Below, piece by piece: positions 1 through 6,007 of a DNA stretch of 8,265 nucleotides. Source of the DNA: Ktedonobacterales bacterium (lineage in GTDB: Bacteria > Chloroflexota > Ktedonobacteria > Ktedonobacterales > JADMIN01); assembly GCA_025450405.1 (NCBI GenBank), contig JANWHL010000262.1, positions 1 through 8,265 of the forward strand, in the 5' to 3' direction. The notes under the pieces are model-generated. The model ran no database searches, was not told the DNA's origin, and worked only from the letters and a program-made list of their open reading frames with translations. The position numbers were made by a program, and so were the translations under genes. Position 1 is the first letter of the stretch. Every line of letters begins with the position of its first letter.

Positions 1-472
1 CATATTGACCGCTGAGGCGGGAACCGCCGACATAGGTGATGTAGCGCAGCAGACGTCTTCCGTTGATGAGCCGCACTCGCCCGTTCGCCTGGCGTGCGGC
101 CTGGTAAGCCGCATCTCCAAAGTCGCTTGTGGTGACCAGGTAACCTGGAACGCCCTGTGCCAGATCTAGCACGCCGAGGAATGTCGCAACGTCAGAAAAG
201 CCAAGCCTATTCGAGGGGTCATACCGGCGCACCTCAATTCGGGCCGCCGGCTTGCCTTTCATCGGTCCTGAATACAAGTTGAGGTCTACGCCAGGTCCAA
301 GTGGAAAATGCTGATCCGCGACATGCTCGACCGTGTATCCCGCCCAGGTGAACACCTACGCCACGAAGTCCTGGAAGTCTTGCCAACTCAGCTCCAGCAT
401 CCCCGTAATGGAGGGCCTGGCGAATAACTGCTCAAATCGCGAGTCCTTCTCCTCATCCCTCACCGCCGCCAT
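1..472 (-). pseudogene. Mrr-like restriction endonuclease domain protein, interrupted by an in-frame TAG, 3' end cut by window edge
   Basis: Reading from 472 leftwards gives 38 residues ending WQDFQDFVA, a TAG stop at 358-356, and then 118 further open codons in the same frame to the window edge. The second part carries the layout of a type IV Mrr-type PD-(D/E)xK nuclease: an AGYTVEHV helix, then GPGVDL (acidic residue), then the strand RIEVRRY where related enzymes have (Q/E)xK. Next come a GVLDLAQGVPGYLVTTSDFGDAA segment (similar to the usual helix, strand and TTSxF) and RLINGRRLLRYI near the end. The family cuts DNA, often modified DNA. The start at 472 (ATG) is chosen because AGAGG lies 7 nt upstream and the more distal ATG at 547 falls inside a promoter-like sequence. 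Two anomalies stand out: the stop codon, and arginine in place of the usual catalytic lysine. Either would reduce activity. The domain assignment is fairly secure; whether the gene is dead, misassembled or read through is unknown. Confidence 0.6.
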
Positions 473-529
473 CTCGCTGCCTCTTTCGTCAACTGGAATC
501 CGGAACGTACCCAGACGACGTGTGGGGCT

Positions 530-558
530 ACTATAGCATGGAAGCATTGGCGGCTCAA
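530..558 (-). promoter_or_regulatory. Candidate sigma70-type promoter for the Mrr-like gene
   Basis: On the minus strand TTGAGC (558-553) is followed after 17 bases by TATAGT (535-530). This would start transcription near 524, about 50 bases before the ATG at 472. The boxes match the consensus moderately and the spacing is ideal. The prediction is from sequence alone. Confidence 0.35.
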
Positions 559-723
559 GCGCTGAGTTTCAATTGTGTCGCGCAGGGGACTCATGAGGTC
601 CAATTTGACTCGGCAGGGCCAACAGGCTCTGAACACATGGCAAGGCGCGCTGCGCATCTGATTCCGTTTGGACGCCACTATTTTGCAGCGGCGGCGGTCG
701 AGGCAGCGCGCGCCTATAGCCGT

Positions 724-744
724 GACGCTTAGAACCCCAGCGTC
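724..744. other. Small hairpin at the 3' end of the LUD gene
   Basis: GACGCT (724-729) and AGCGTC (739-744) form a perfect 6-bp stem with a 9-base loop that includes part of the TAA stop of the LUD gene. No T-run follows on the minus strand, so it is not a classical intrinsic terminator. It might slow 3' decay or be chance. The stretch from 473 to 728 beyond it holds no gene I can support, only the promoter candidate upstream of the Mrr-like gene. Confidence 0.2.
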
Positions 745-1370
745 TCCGGCACCAGGATCAGGCTGATGCGCCCCGGCATGTCGCGCTGGACTAACAGCAC
801 CTTGCCGAGGATGCTGCCTGGCCTGCCCACGCCCTTCATGCGCTGATCTTCCAGCGGCAAGCTGTACTCCTCAATGCGCCGGAGGCCCTCCTCCACGTCG
901 CGCACGATCTTCTGGTGGCCCGCGACCAGGATCACCTTGCCGGCCGACTGCGCATACGGGCCGAGCTGGCTGCCCGAGCCGGAAGCGACGAGCAGCACGC
1001 CGTCGTCCGTGATGGCGTGGACGCTGCCGAGGATGTAGTCCGGCGCGGAGGCGAGCTTGCGCATCTCGCGGTGCTGGGTGGCGCGGTCCAGCCGCATGAG
1101 CTGGGGACGGACGGCACCGTAGCGGCCGGACTCCTGGATCTCGGCGGTGAGCCCGATTTGCGCCATGGTTTCGGAGAGGGCGATGTGCACCTCGGCGCCC
1201 TCAGGGATCATCGCGAGCGCGAGCCGCTTGGCGTCGGCGGCGTCCTCGGCGATGATTGCCTGGATGCCGCGCCGTTCGAGAGCACTGGCCACCTGGCGGA
1301 GCCGCTCGGGGCTGGCGGGCGTGGCGAACGTCTGGTTGGGGGCTGGAAGCTGGGGGAGGACCATGGTCAC
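729..1370 (-). CDS. Stand-alone LUD-domain protein (LutC/YkgG-like)
   Basis: This 213-residue protein is a LUD (lactate utilization, formerly DUF162) domain. An N-terminal helical part (residues 20-50, PERLRQVASALERRG) leads to a segment with SETMAQIGL (66-74) and DYILGSVHAITDDG (111-124). The family signature follows: a glycine-rich GSGSQLGPYA (131-140), then KVILVAGHQKIV (145-156) and LRRIEEYSLPLED (163-175). In lactate operons LutC works with LutA and LutB, but solitary LUD proteins like this one have no settled function. A GTG start at 1370 is chosen because AAGGAG stands 8 bases upstream; the ATG two codons later (1364) is a less well spaced alternative. It lies 47 bases after the DoxX-like gene on the same strand and is probably cotranscribed from the promoter at 1865-1893. 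No LutA- or LutB-like gene is nearby. The family call is strong; the biochemical role is unknown. Confidence 0.88.
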   Translation of the reverse strand: MTMVLPQLPAPNQTFATPASPERLRQVASALERRGIQAIIAEDAADAKRLALAMIPEGAEVHIALSETMAQIGLTAEIQESGRYGAVRPQLMRLDRATQHREMRKLASAPDYILGSVHAITDDGVLLVASGSGSQLGPYAQSAGKVILVAGHQKIVRDVEEGLRRIEEYSLPLEDQRMKGVGRPGSILGKVLLVQRDMPGRISLILVPETLGF

Positions 1371-1417
1371 GGAAGGGACTCCTTGGAACGTGAGTGGGAA
1401 AACGGCTGTTCGCGTGA

Positions 1418-1789
1418 TTATGCGACGGCCAGCATGGTGCGGCCATACAGCACGAACGCCGCGAGGACGAGCAGGACGAGGTTCATGGCCATAGAGCTAC
1501 ACTCACGCCGAGGGGCATGGAAGGCTAGGGCACTGACCTGGACGAGGACGAGCCCGCCCGCGGCGGTGGGGGTGAGCCAGGGGAGAATGTTGGTCGCTAG
1601 CGGCAAGATGAGGCCGGAGGCGCCCACCAGCTCGGCAATGCCGACACCGCGCAGGACGGGGAGCGGCAGGGCAGTCATCCACGGTACGCGCTTACTCACG
1701 GCGTCGAGGCGTCCGAACGCGTGGACCCCGCCAAAGAGCAGATAGGCTAACGCCAGCAGGGCCTGAATGATCCATAACACACTATTCAT
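1418..1789 (-). CDS. DoxX-like four-helix membrane protein
   Basis: The 123-residue product has four hydrophobic segments at about residues 5-24, 47-66, 74-91 and 101-119. A conserved-looking RGVGIAELVGASGLIL stretch (47-62) resembles the (R)xxGxxEixGA motif of DoxX/DoxD-like small membrane proteins. Some members sit in quinone-linked redox or thiol-stress complexes, but many are uncharacterised, so the exact role here is inferred only as membrane-associated. I choose the ATG at 1789 because AAAGGAG lies 9 bases upstream. The frame stays open to an ATG at 1852, but that codon falls inside the inverted repeat and just after the predicted transcription start. The gene precedes the LUD gene and is probably the first gene of a two-gene operon. 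A divergent TetR-type regulator starts 223 bases away. Cytoplasmic-membrane location is well supported. Confidence 0.8.
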   Translation of the reverse strand: MNSVLWIIQALLALAYLLFGGVHAFGRLDAVSKRVPWMTALPLPVLRGVGIAELVGASGLILPLATNILPWLTPTAAGGLVLVQVSALAFHAPRRECSSMAMNLVLLVLAAFVLYGRTMLAVA

Positions 1790-1830
1790 GGGGAAACGCT
1801 CCTTTACGGAGGTGGTCGGGCGATTTCCGG

Positions 1831-1856
1831 ACAGATGTTGCTCACACGACATCTGT
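1831..1856. promoter_or_regulatory. Candidate TetR-type operator (inverted repeat)
   Basis: ACAGATGT (1831-1838) and ACATCTGT (1849-1856) are perfect 8-bp inverted arms separated by 10 bases. The dyad covers roughly +1 to +28 of the predicted DoxX-LUD transcript, where a bound repressor would block transcription. The size and position fit a homodimeric TetR-family repressor, and the divergent tetR gene starts at 2013. Binding itself is inferred. Confidence 0.55.
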
Positions 1857-1864
1857 TGTTTATA

Positions 1865-1893
1865 ATACTACTGTCGGGACCGCGGGGGCGCAA
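1865..1893 (-). promoter_or_regulatory. Candidate promoter of the DoxX-LUD operon
   Basis: On the minus strand TTGCGC (1893-1888) is followed after exactly 17 bases by TAGTAT (1870-1865), within an AT-rich patch that stands out against the GC-rich surroundings. The predicted start near 1858 leaves a leader of about 70 bases that contains the inverted repeat. No comparably good promoter is seen for the divergent tetR gene; TTACCG and TATCAT at 1947-1976 are a weak match. Confidence 0.45.
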
Positions 1894-2012
1894 CCGCCAG
1901 AAATCGCTCGGTGTCGCTTAGGCAACAGTGCAACGAAAGTGTTGGGTTACCGAGCTGTGTGCGTGACAGATATCATGATTGGTAAGTAAGGTACGGGGAA
2001 GAGGATCGTGCG

Positions 2013-2621
2013 ATGAACGAGACGGATCCGCGGGTAAAGCGCACGCGCAAGCTGTTGATGGGGGCCTTCGCGTCCTTGCTTGGCGAGAAGCGCTTCTCTG
2101 ACATCAGCGTGCAGGATATCGCCGAACGAGCGACGGTCAATCGCGCGACGTTTTACGCGCACTTCGTGGACAAATACGCGCTGCTCGATGCGGCATTCGG
2201 CGAGTTGTTTCGCGACACGGTGACCAGCCGCGTGTCGCCGGATGCGCCCTTCACGGCGGAGCATCTGCGCGCGCTGATCGTGACGGTGCTCAGGTCGCAA
2301 GCCCAGTTTCACGATCATTGTCAGCATCAGGCGCCGGGGCGCGACGTCAGCCCGATGATGGAAGCCAAAATCCAGCAAGAGCTGAATACCTATCTGCTGG
2401 AGTGGCTGCGGCGATCACTGCCGGGGCGACGGCCGCGGGTGCCGATCGAACATCTGGCGTCGGTCATGAGCTGGGCAATCTTTGGCACGGCGGTCGAGTG
2501 GTCGGGCGGGGCTCGCGCGCTCTCGGCGGACGAACGCGCGAGCCAGGTGGCCGCGTTGCTGATGGATGGACTGGCGCGCACGATCGACGTGGAGGCGGCG
2601 GCGGCGGGCGGCACCCAGTAG
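2013..2621 (+). CDS. TetR/AcrR-family transcriptional regulator
   Basis: This 202-residue protein has a typical TetR N-terminal DNA-binding domain at about residues 8-60. A first helix (RTRKLLMGAFASLL) leads into the helix-turn-helix ISVQDIAERATVNRATFYAHF (31-51), followed by DKYALLDAAF. The remaining residues are helical and variable, as expected of a ligand-binding and dimerisation domain; the ligand cannot be read from the sequence. The ATG at 2013 has GAAGAGG 8 bases upstream. The gene is divergent from the DoxX-LUD unit across 223 bases that contain a near-ideal inverted-repeat operator, so it is probably a local repressor of that unit. It ends convergently with the AlkZ-like gene, 31 bases apart. 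The family call is secure; the target is inferred from position. Confidence 0.92.
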   Translation: MNETDPRVKRTRKLLMGAFASLLGEKRFSDISVQDIAERATVNRATFYAHFVDKYALLDAAFGELFRDTVTSRVSPDAPFTAEHLRALIVTVLRSQAQFHDHCQHQAPGRDVSPMMEAKIQQELNTYLLEWLRRSLPGRRPRVPIEHLASVMSWAIFGTAVEWSGGARALSADERASQVAALLMDGLARTIDVEAAAAGGTQ

Positions 2622-2652
2622 GCGCCAGCAGGATAGCGCCGCCAGCACGGCG

Positions 2653-3093
2653 TCAGCGGACGGCGGCGCCCGCCATCGCGCGGAGGGCCGCGATGCGCGG
2701 CGCGCGGCGCTTGGGGTCGTCGAGCGTGAACGTCCGCGCATCGCTGGTGCCGTCGCGCAGATAGCTCCCCAGATAGGTCTCAAGTGTGGCCACTGCCTCC
2801 GCCGCGCTCCGCCCCTGGCCCAGCCGCAGGGCGAGCGCGCAATGCGCCCCCGGGACGAGATACATGCAGCCGCGCGCCGACGGCAGCTCATGGACCTCGA
2901 GCGCGGCGACGGCGTTGTCGACGAGCGCTCGGGTCCCACCGGCGCGGGCGAAGATTGGCAGGTACAGGCTGAGGCCGCCCAGCGAGCGCTGCCAGCCGGT
3001 CCGCTCCAGCACCTCCGCGACCGGCGCCCCCGCCAACGCGCCGTCGAGACCCTGACGATGCGCCCACCAGGCGCGGATCACGCGATCGTCCAC
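2653..3093 (-). CDS. Short winged-helix protein related to the HTH_42/AlkZ-like family
   Basis: The 146-residue product resembles the N-terminal part of HTH_42 (winged-helix, AlkZ/YcaQ-like) proteins. It opens with RAWWAHRQGLDG, then APVAEVLERTGW and LSLYLPIFARAG (41-52). The stretch VAALEVHELPSARGCMYLVP (62-81) looks like the family's RGTxHLV strand. Known AlkZ and YcaQ are DNA glycosylases that unhook crosslinks, but those are about 350-400 residues. This protein ends after DDPKRRAPRIAALRAMAGAAVR, and I do not see the catalytic QxQ/QxD motif at TGWQRS. It is therefore either a C-terminally shortened relative or a compact non-enzymatic branch. I prefer the GTG at 3093, with GGGAGGT 7 bases upstream, over the GTG at 3102, which overlaps that site. 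It is the last gene of the series amtB-araC-VOC. Existence as a gene is likely; the family call is moderate. Confidence 0.55.
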   Translation of the reverse strand: MDDRVIRAWWAHRQGLDGALAGAPVAEVLERTGWQRSLGGLSLYLPIFARAGGTRALVDNAVAALEVHELPSARGCMYLVPGAHCALALRLGQGRSAAEAVATLETYLGSYLRDGTSDARTFTLDDPKRRAPRIAALRAMAGAAVR

Positions 3094-3216
3094 GAAGCCC
3101 ACCTCCCGCGGTCAGCATCACCGGTCGCCCGTGCGAATCGTACCATGCGGGTCGCGAGAGGTCCGACCACCGGCCAGTCCGGGCTATACTGGGTCGAAGT
3201 CCGAGGTATCCGACGG

Positions 3217-3606
3217 CTAGCTTGCCGGGAATGGGGAGCTGATCCACCAGTGATTGCCGCTGGCGTCACGTACGCCCGCGCTCCGACCGTAGGGTTGGTC
3301 TTCCGGCGCGCGCAGGGAGGTGGCACCGGCCTCCAGCGCCCGGGCATAGGTCGCGTCGACTTCGACCGTGAACAGGTTGAGCGACGCTGGCATGGCCGTG
3401 AACTCCTCGGTCGGCTCGCCCAGCATCACTATAGAGTCGCCGATGCGGATTTCGGCGTGCGCGATCGATCCGTCGGGCCGCCCATGGCGCTGGGCCTCCT
3501 CAGCGCCGAACGCGCGCTGGGCGAAGGCGATGAGCGCGGCGACGCCCGGCACGACGAGGTAGGGGGTGACGGTGTGATACGTGGTTGGCTGCGTTTCGGT
3601 GGGCAT
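3217..3606 (-). CDS. VOC-family protein, PhnB/glyoxalase-like
   Basis: The 129-residue protein has the paired beta-alpha-beta-beta-beta modules of the vicinal oxygen chelate fold. The first is TVTPYLVVPGVAALIAFAQRAFGAE (12-36) followed by GSIAHAEIRIGDSIVMLGE (46-64). The second is LFTVEVDATYARALEAGATSLRAPEDQPYGRSAGVRDASGNHWWISSP (78-125). The DxxGNxWxI ending is typical of PhnB-like members (COG2764). His50 and the acidic or histidine residues of the second half are candidate metal ligands, but the classic glyoxalase I set is not evident. The substrate is unknown; the fold also serves in bleomycin or fosfomycin resistance and in ring cleavage. The ATG at 3606 has AAAGGAA 8 bases upstream. It follows the AraC-type gene by 99 bases on the same strand, and AraC-VOC neighbours are common. 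The short 123-base gap to the AlkZ-like gene suggests one transcript. Confidence 0.85.
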   Translation of the reverse strand: MPTETQPTTYHTVTPYLVVPGVAALIAFAQRAFGAEEAQRHGRPDGSIAHAEIRIGDSIVMLGEPTEEFTAMPASLNLFTVEVDATYARALEAGATSLRAPEDQPYGRSAGVRDASGNHWWISSPFPAS

Positions 3607-3705
3607 TCGACAGCTTCCTTTCGCTTGACCGCGGCCAGGGACGTCCGGCGCGCACAGGCAGTGTCGCTCGCGGCCGCCTCGGCGTCTTGTAAAAAATTGA
3701 CCGGG

Positions 3706-4521
3706 TTACGCGTCCAGGGCGACGTGGTTGTGGTGGTCGCCACGCCGCGCGGCGTATTCGGACGGCGCGCAGCCGGCGAAAGCGCGGAAATCGTGCGCCA
3801 GGTGCGCTTGATCGTAGTAGCCGGTCTGGGCCGCGAGATGCGCCCACCCCACCGGCTCGCCGCGCGTGGTGGCGCGTACGGCCGCCTGGAACCGCGACAC
3901 GCGACAATACGTCTTGGGCGTCAGGCCGACCGCGTCGCGAAAGAAATCAATGAAGCGCCGGTGACTGAAGCCCGCGTCCGCCGCGAGGCCCGCGATCGCG
4001 ATCGCACGCGTTGAGCCCGCGAGTGTCAGCAGGGCGTGCGCGACCGCCGGGTGGGGCGGCCGCGAACGCGCCACACGATCCAACAATGCCGTTTCCAGAC
4101 ACCAGAGGCGCGCGTCGGCGGTTGGAGCCATGACCACGCGCTCTTCGAGCGCCGCGGCGGCCGCGCCCCACAGCGCCTCCAGCGCCACGTCGGTGTCGCG
4201 CAGCGTGCCAGCGGGCACGCCCAGTAGCGGCGCCGCGCCCGCCGGCCGGAAGTGGACGCCAATCAGCGCCCCTTGCCGCGCCGTATTCACCAGGGAGTAC
4301 CGCGCGCGCGGGCCGCAGACCAGCGGCCCGCGCACCAGGCGCGGAGTGCCATCACGGTCGGACACACGCAGCGGCTCGCCACTGAGGTCGACGATGAGCT
4401 GCATGGTGCCGTCGGGGAGGACCCGCTCGAGCCGATGCGGCGGCGCCTCCCCAGCACTGTACCAGACGCTCTCCACGAAGTCCGCCAGTGGACGGGCGGG
4501 CTGGTACAGACGTAGACTCAT
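3706..4521 (-). CDS. AraC-family transcriptional regulator with DUF6597-like N-terminal domain
   Basis: The 271-residue protein starts YQPARPLADFVESVWY (6-21), LERVLPDGTMQLIVDLSG (31-48) and GPRARYSLVNT (70-80), followed by IGVHFRPAGAAPLLGVPA (87-104). This is the DUF6597-type sensor layout. The C-terminal half has two helix-turn-helix motifs: IAIAGLAADAGFSHRRFIDFF (174-194) and WAHLAAQTGYYDQAHLAHDF (226-245), ending near FAGCAPSEYAA, an AraC/XylS signature. Its ATG at 4521 overlaps the amtB TGA as ATGA, with CAGGG a few bases upstream, so ribosomes may pass from amtB directly to it. The ligand is unknown, and by position it is likely to control neighbouring genes such as the VOC gene. The longer open frame upstream to 5025 belongs to the antisense-like third-position pattern of amtB and is not used. 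The family call is strong; the regulon is inferred. Confidence 0.88.
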   Translation of the reverse strand: MSLRLYQPARPLADFVESVWYSAGEAPPHRLERVLPDGTMQLIVDLSGEPLRVSDRDGTPRLVRGPLVCGPRARYSLVNTARQGALIGVHFRPAGAAPLLGVPAGTLRDTDVALEALWGAAAAALEERVVMAPTADARLWCLETALLDRVARSRPPHPAVAHALLTLAGSTRAIAIAGLAADAGFSHRRFIDFFRDAVGLTPKTYCRVSRFQAAVRATTRGEPVGWAHLAAQTGYYDQAHLAHDFRAFAGCAPSEYAARRGDHHNHVALDA

Positions 4522-5795
4522 GCGACGCCCTGCCCGGCGGTCACATTGGCCGCCCGCGGCGGCATGTCGTACGCCACTTCGCCGTGCAGACTCTGGTCGA
4601 GCCCCTTGGCCTCGACGTCCTGGGAGACGCGCACGGGGACGAAGAGGTTGACGAGCTTGAGGATCGCATAGGTGACCGCGAAGGAGTAGACCGCGGCGAT
4701 GGCGACGCCCAGCACCTGGACGCCGAACTGGCGGCCGTCGCCCGCGACGAGGCCGCTCACCTTGTTGATGGCCACGATGGCGAAGACGCCAGTGAGGATG
4801 GTGCCCAGCGCCCCACCGACACCGTGCACGCCCCAGACATCCAGCGCGTCGTCCCAGGCGCGGCGGATGCGGAACTGGACGGCGGTGTAGCAGAGCAGCG
4901 ACGCCAGCAGCCCGATGATGACCGCCGCGAGCGGCGGCACATAGCCGGAAGCCGGCGTGATCGTGGCCAGGCCCGCCACGGCGCCGGTCATGGCGCCGGT
5001 CATCGAGGCTTTGCCCTCGCGCCACCAGGTGAGCGCGAGCCAGGTGACCATGCCGACGGCGGCGGCCGTGTTGGTGTTGACGAACGCCACCGCGGCGACC
5101 CCATTGGCCGCCAGCGCGCTCCCGCCGTTGAAGCCGAACCAGCCGAACCAGAGCAGACCGGCCCCCAGCGCCACATAGGGCACGTTGTGGGGGAGCAGGC
5201 TCTCATTGGCCACCACCCGGCGCTTGCCCACCACAAACACCGAGGCCAACGCCGCCATGCCCGCGCTCAGGTGGACGACGATGCCGCCCGCGAAATCCAC
5301 GACGCCCCATTTGGCGAGGAAGCCGCCGCCCCAGATCCAGTGGACAAAGGGGATGTAGACCAGCAGACTCCAGAGCACCAGGAAGACGAGGTAGGCCTTG
5401 AAGCTGACGCGGTCGGCGAAGGCGCCGCCGATCAGCGCGGGCGTGATGATGGCGAACATCAGCTGGAAGAGGAAGAAGGCGAGGAAGGGCACCGTGGGAG
5501 CGAACACCGTGCTCGGCGCCATCCCCACGCCCTGGAGGCCGAGGTAACGGAAGTCGCCAATGACACCGAGGGTGTCACCGCCGTACGCCAGGCTGAAGCC
5601 GACCAGAATCCAGATCACCGTTACGACGCCCATCGAGATGAAGCTCTGCATCATGATGGTGAGGACGTTCTTGTGACGGACCAGCCCGCCGTAGAAGAAC
5701 GCCAACCCCGGCGTCATGAGCAGGACGAGCGCCGCGCTCAGCAGGACGAAACCCGTATCTCCCGCGCTGATGGCTCCCACGCTGATAGGTCCCAT
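4518..5795 (-). CDS. amtB: Ammonium transporter, Amt/Mep/Rh channel
   Basis: The 425-residue product is an AmtB-type ammonium channel with about 11 membrane helices. Key residues are visible: the tyrosine/phenylalanine gate region FFLFQLMFAIITPALIGGAFADR (107-129), WIWGGGFLAKWGVVDFAGG (153-171) with Asp167, the first pore histidine His175 in IVVHLSAGM, FGWFGFNGG (217-225), and the second pore histidine His324 in DVWGVHGVGG. The C-terminal tail, with SQDVEAKGLDQSLHGEVAYDM, matches the family signature that links to the PII regulator GlnK in other bacteria. The ATG at 5795 is chosen because AAAGGAG precedes it by 7 bases; an upstream in-frame ATG at 5972 would add 59 residues with no transporter similarity. 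The gene ends with the four-base overlap to the AraC gene. No glnK-type gene is beside it, although that pairing is common. Annotation and pore residues are secure. Confidence 0.97.
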   Translation of the reverse strand: MGPISVGAISAGDTGFVLLSAALVLLMTPGLAFFYGGLVRHKNVLTIMMQSFISMGVVTVIWILVGFSLAYGGDTLGVIGDFRYLGLQGVGMAPSTVFAPTVPFLAFFLFQLMFAIITPALIGGAFADRVSFKAYLVFLVLWSLLVYIPFVHWIWGGGFLAKWGVVDFAGGIVVHLSAGMAALASVFVVGKRRVVANESLLPHNVPYVALGAGLLWFGWFGFNGGSALAANGVAAVAFVNTNTAAAVGMVTWLALTWWREGKASMTGAMTGAVAGLATITPASGYVPPLAAVIIGLLASLLCYTAVQFRIRRAWDDALDVWGVHGVGGALGTILTGVFAIVAINKVSGLVAGDGRQFGVQVLGVAIAAVYSFAVTYAILKLVNLFVPVRVSQDVEAKGLDQSLHGEVAYDMPPRAANVTAGQGVA

Positions 5796-5855
5796 GCCGG
5801 TTCTCCTTTGAACGCTGGTGGACGTGGACAGGCGAAGCGGGCTTAGTTTGACGCG

Positions 5856-5885
5856 AGCGTAGCACCGACGCCCATCGCCTGTCAA
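5856..5885 (-). promoter_or_regulatory. Candidate amtB promoter
   Basis: On the minus strand a consensus TTGACA (5885-5880) is followed after 18 bases by TACGCT (5861-5856). Transcription would start near 5849, leaving a leader of about 50 bases before ATG 5795. The -35 is perfect, the -10 weak, which suggests use of an activator. The four 11-bp repeats begin about 80 bases upstream of the -35. Confidence 0.45.
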
Positions 5886-5963
5886 GGCCGTAGTTCCGCG
5901 CGATTCGCCCGCGTCCATCCTTGCGGCTAGCCATTGCCGACGGGGTGCGGTCCACGTACACCG

Positions 5964-6007
5964 CGCGCTCAACCCGCGCTCAACGTGCGCTCAACGTGCG
6001 CTCAAGG
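5964..6007. repeat. Four tandem 11-bp direct repeats
   Basis: Four units of exactly 11 bases run without interruption: CGCGCTCAACC, CGCGCTCAACG, TGCGCTCAACG and TGCGCTCAAGG. The core GCGCTCAA is kept in all four (TTGAGCGC on the minus strand). The last two units cover the final codons and stop of the STAND ATPase. The period equals about one DNA helical turn, as in binding arrays of OmpR-type response regulators. The array lies upstream of the amtB promoter. It could also be a slippage tract with no function. Confidence 0.8.

Noticed and set aside
520..732. Plus-strand 70-residue open frame next to the LUD gene
   Set aside because: No recognisable family, no good ribosome binding site, and it overlaps the promoter candidate of the Mrr-like gene.
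1955..1969. CTGT-N7-ACAG inverted repeat in the tetR promoter region
   Set aside because: Arms of 4 bp are too short, and the sequence does not match the stronger repeat at 1831-1856.
2621..2652. Two small hairpins between the convergent tetR and AlkZ-like genes (GGCGC...GCGCC and CGCCG...CGGCG)
   Set aside because: Stems are only 5 bp and there is no T-run on either strand, so a terminator cannot be claimed.
3680..3705. A run of T residues on the minus strand after the AraC stop
   Set aside because: No stem precedes it, so it is not an intrinsic terminator.
2566..4014. Long plus-strand open frame of 482 codons
   Set aside because: It is antisense to the AlkZ-like, VOC and AraC genes, which have clear family motifs; its composition (Arg/Ala-rich) is that of a high-GC shadow frame.
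4488..5846. Long plus-strand open frame of 452 codons
   Set aside because: Antisense to amtB, with a highly charged Asp/Glu/His/Arg-rich translation typical of the complement of a membrane protein gene.
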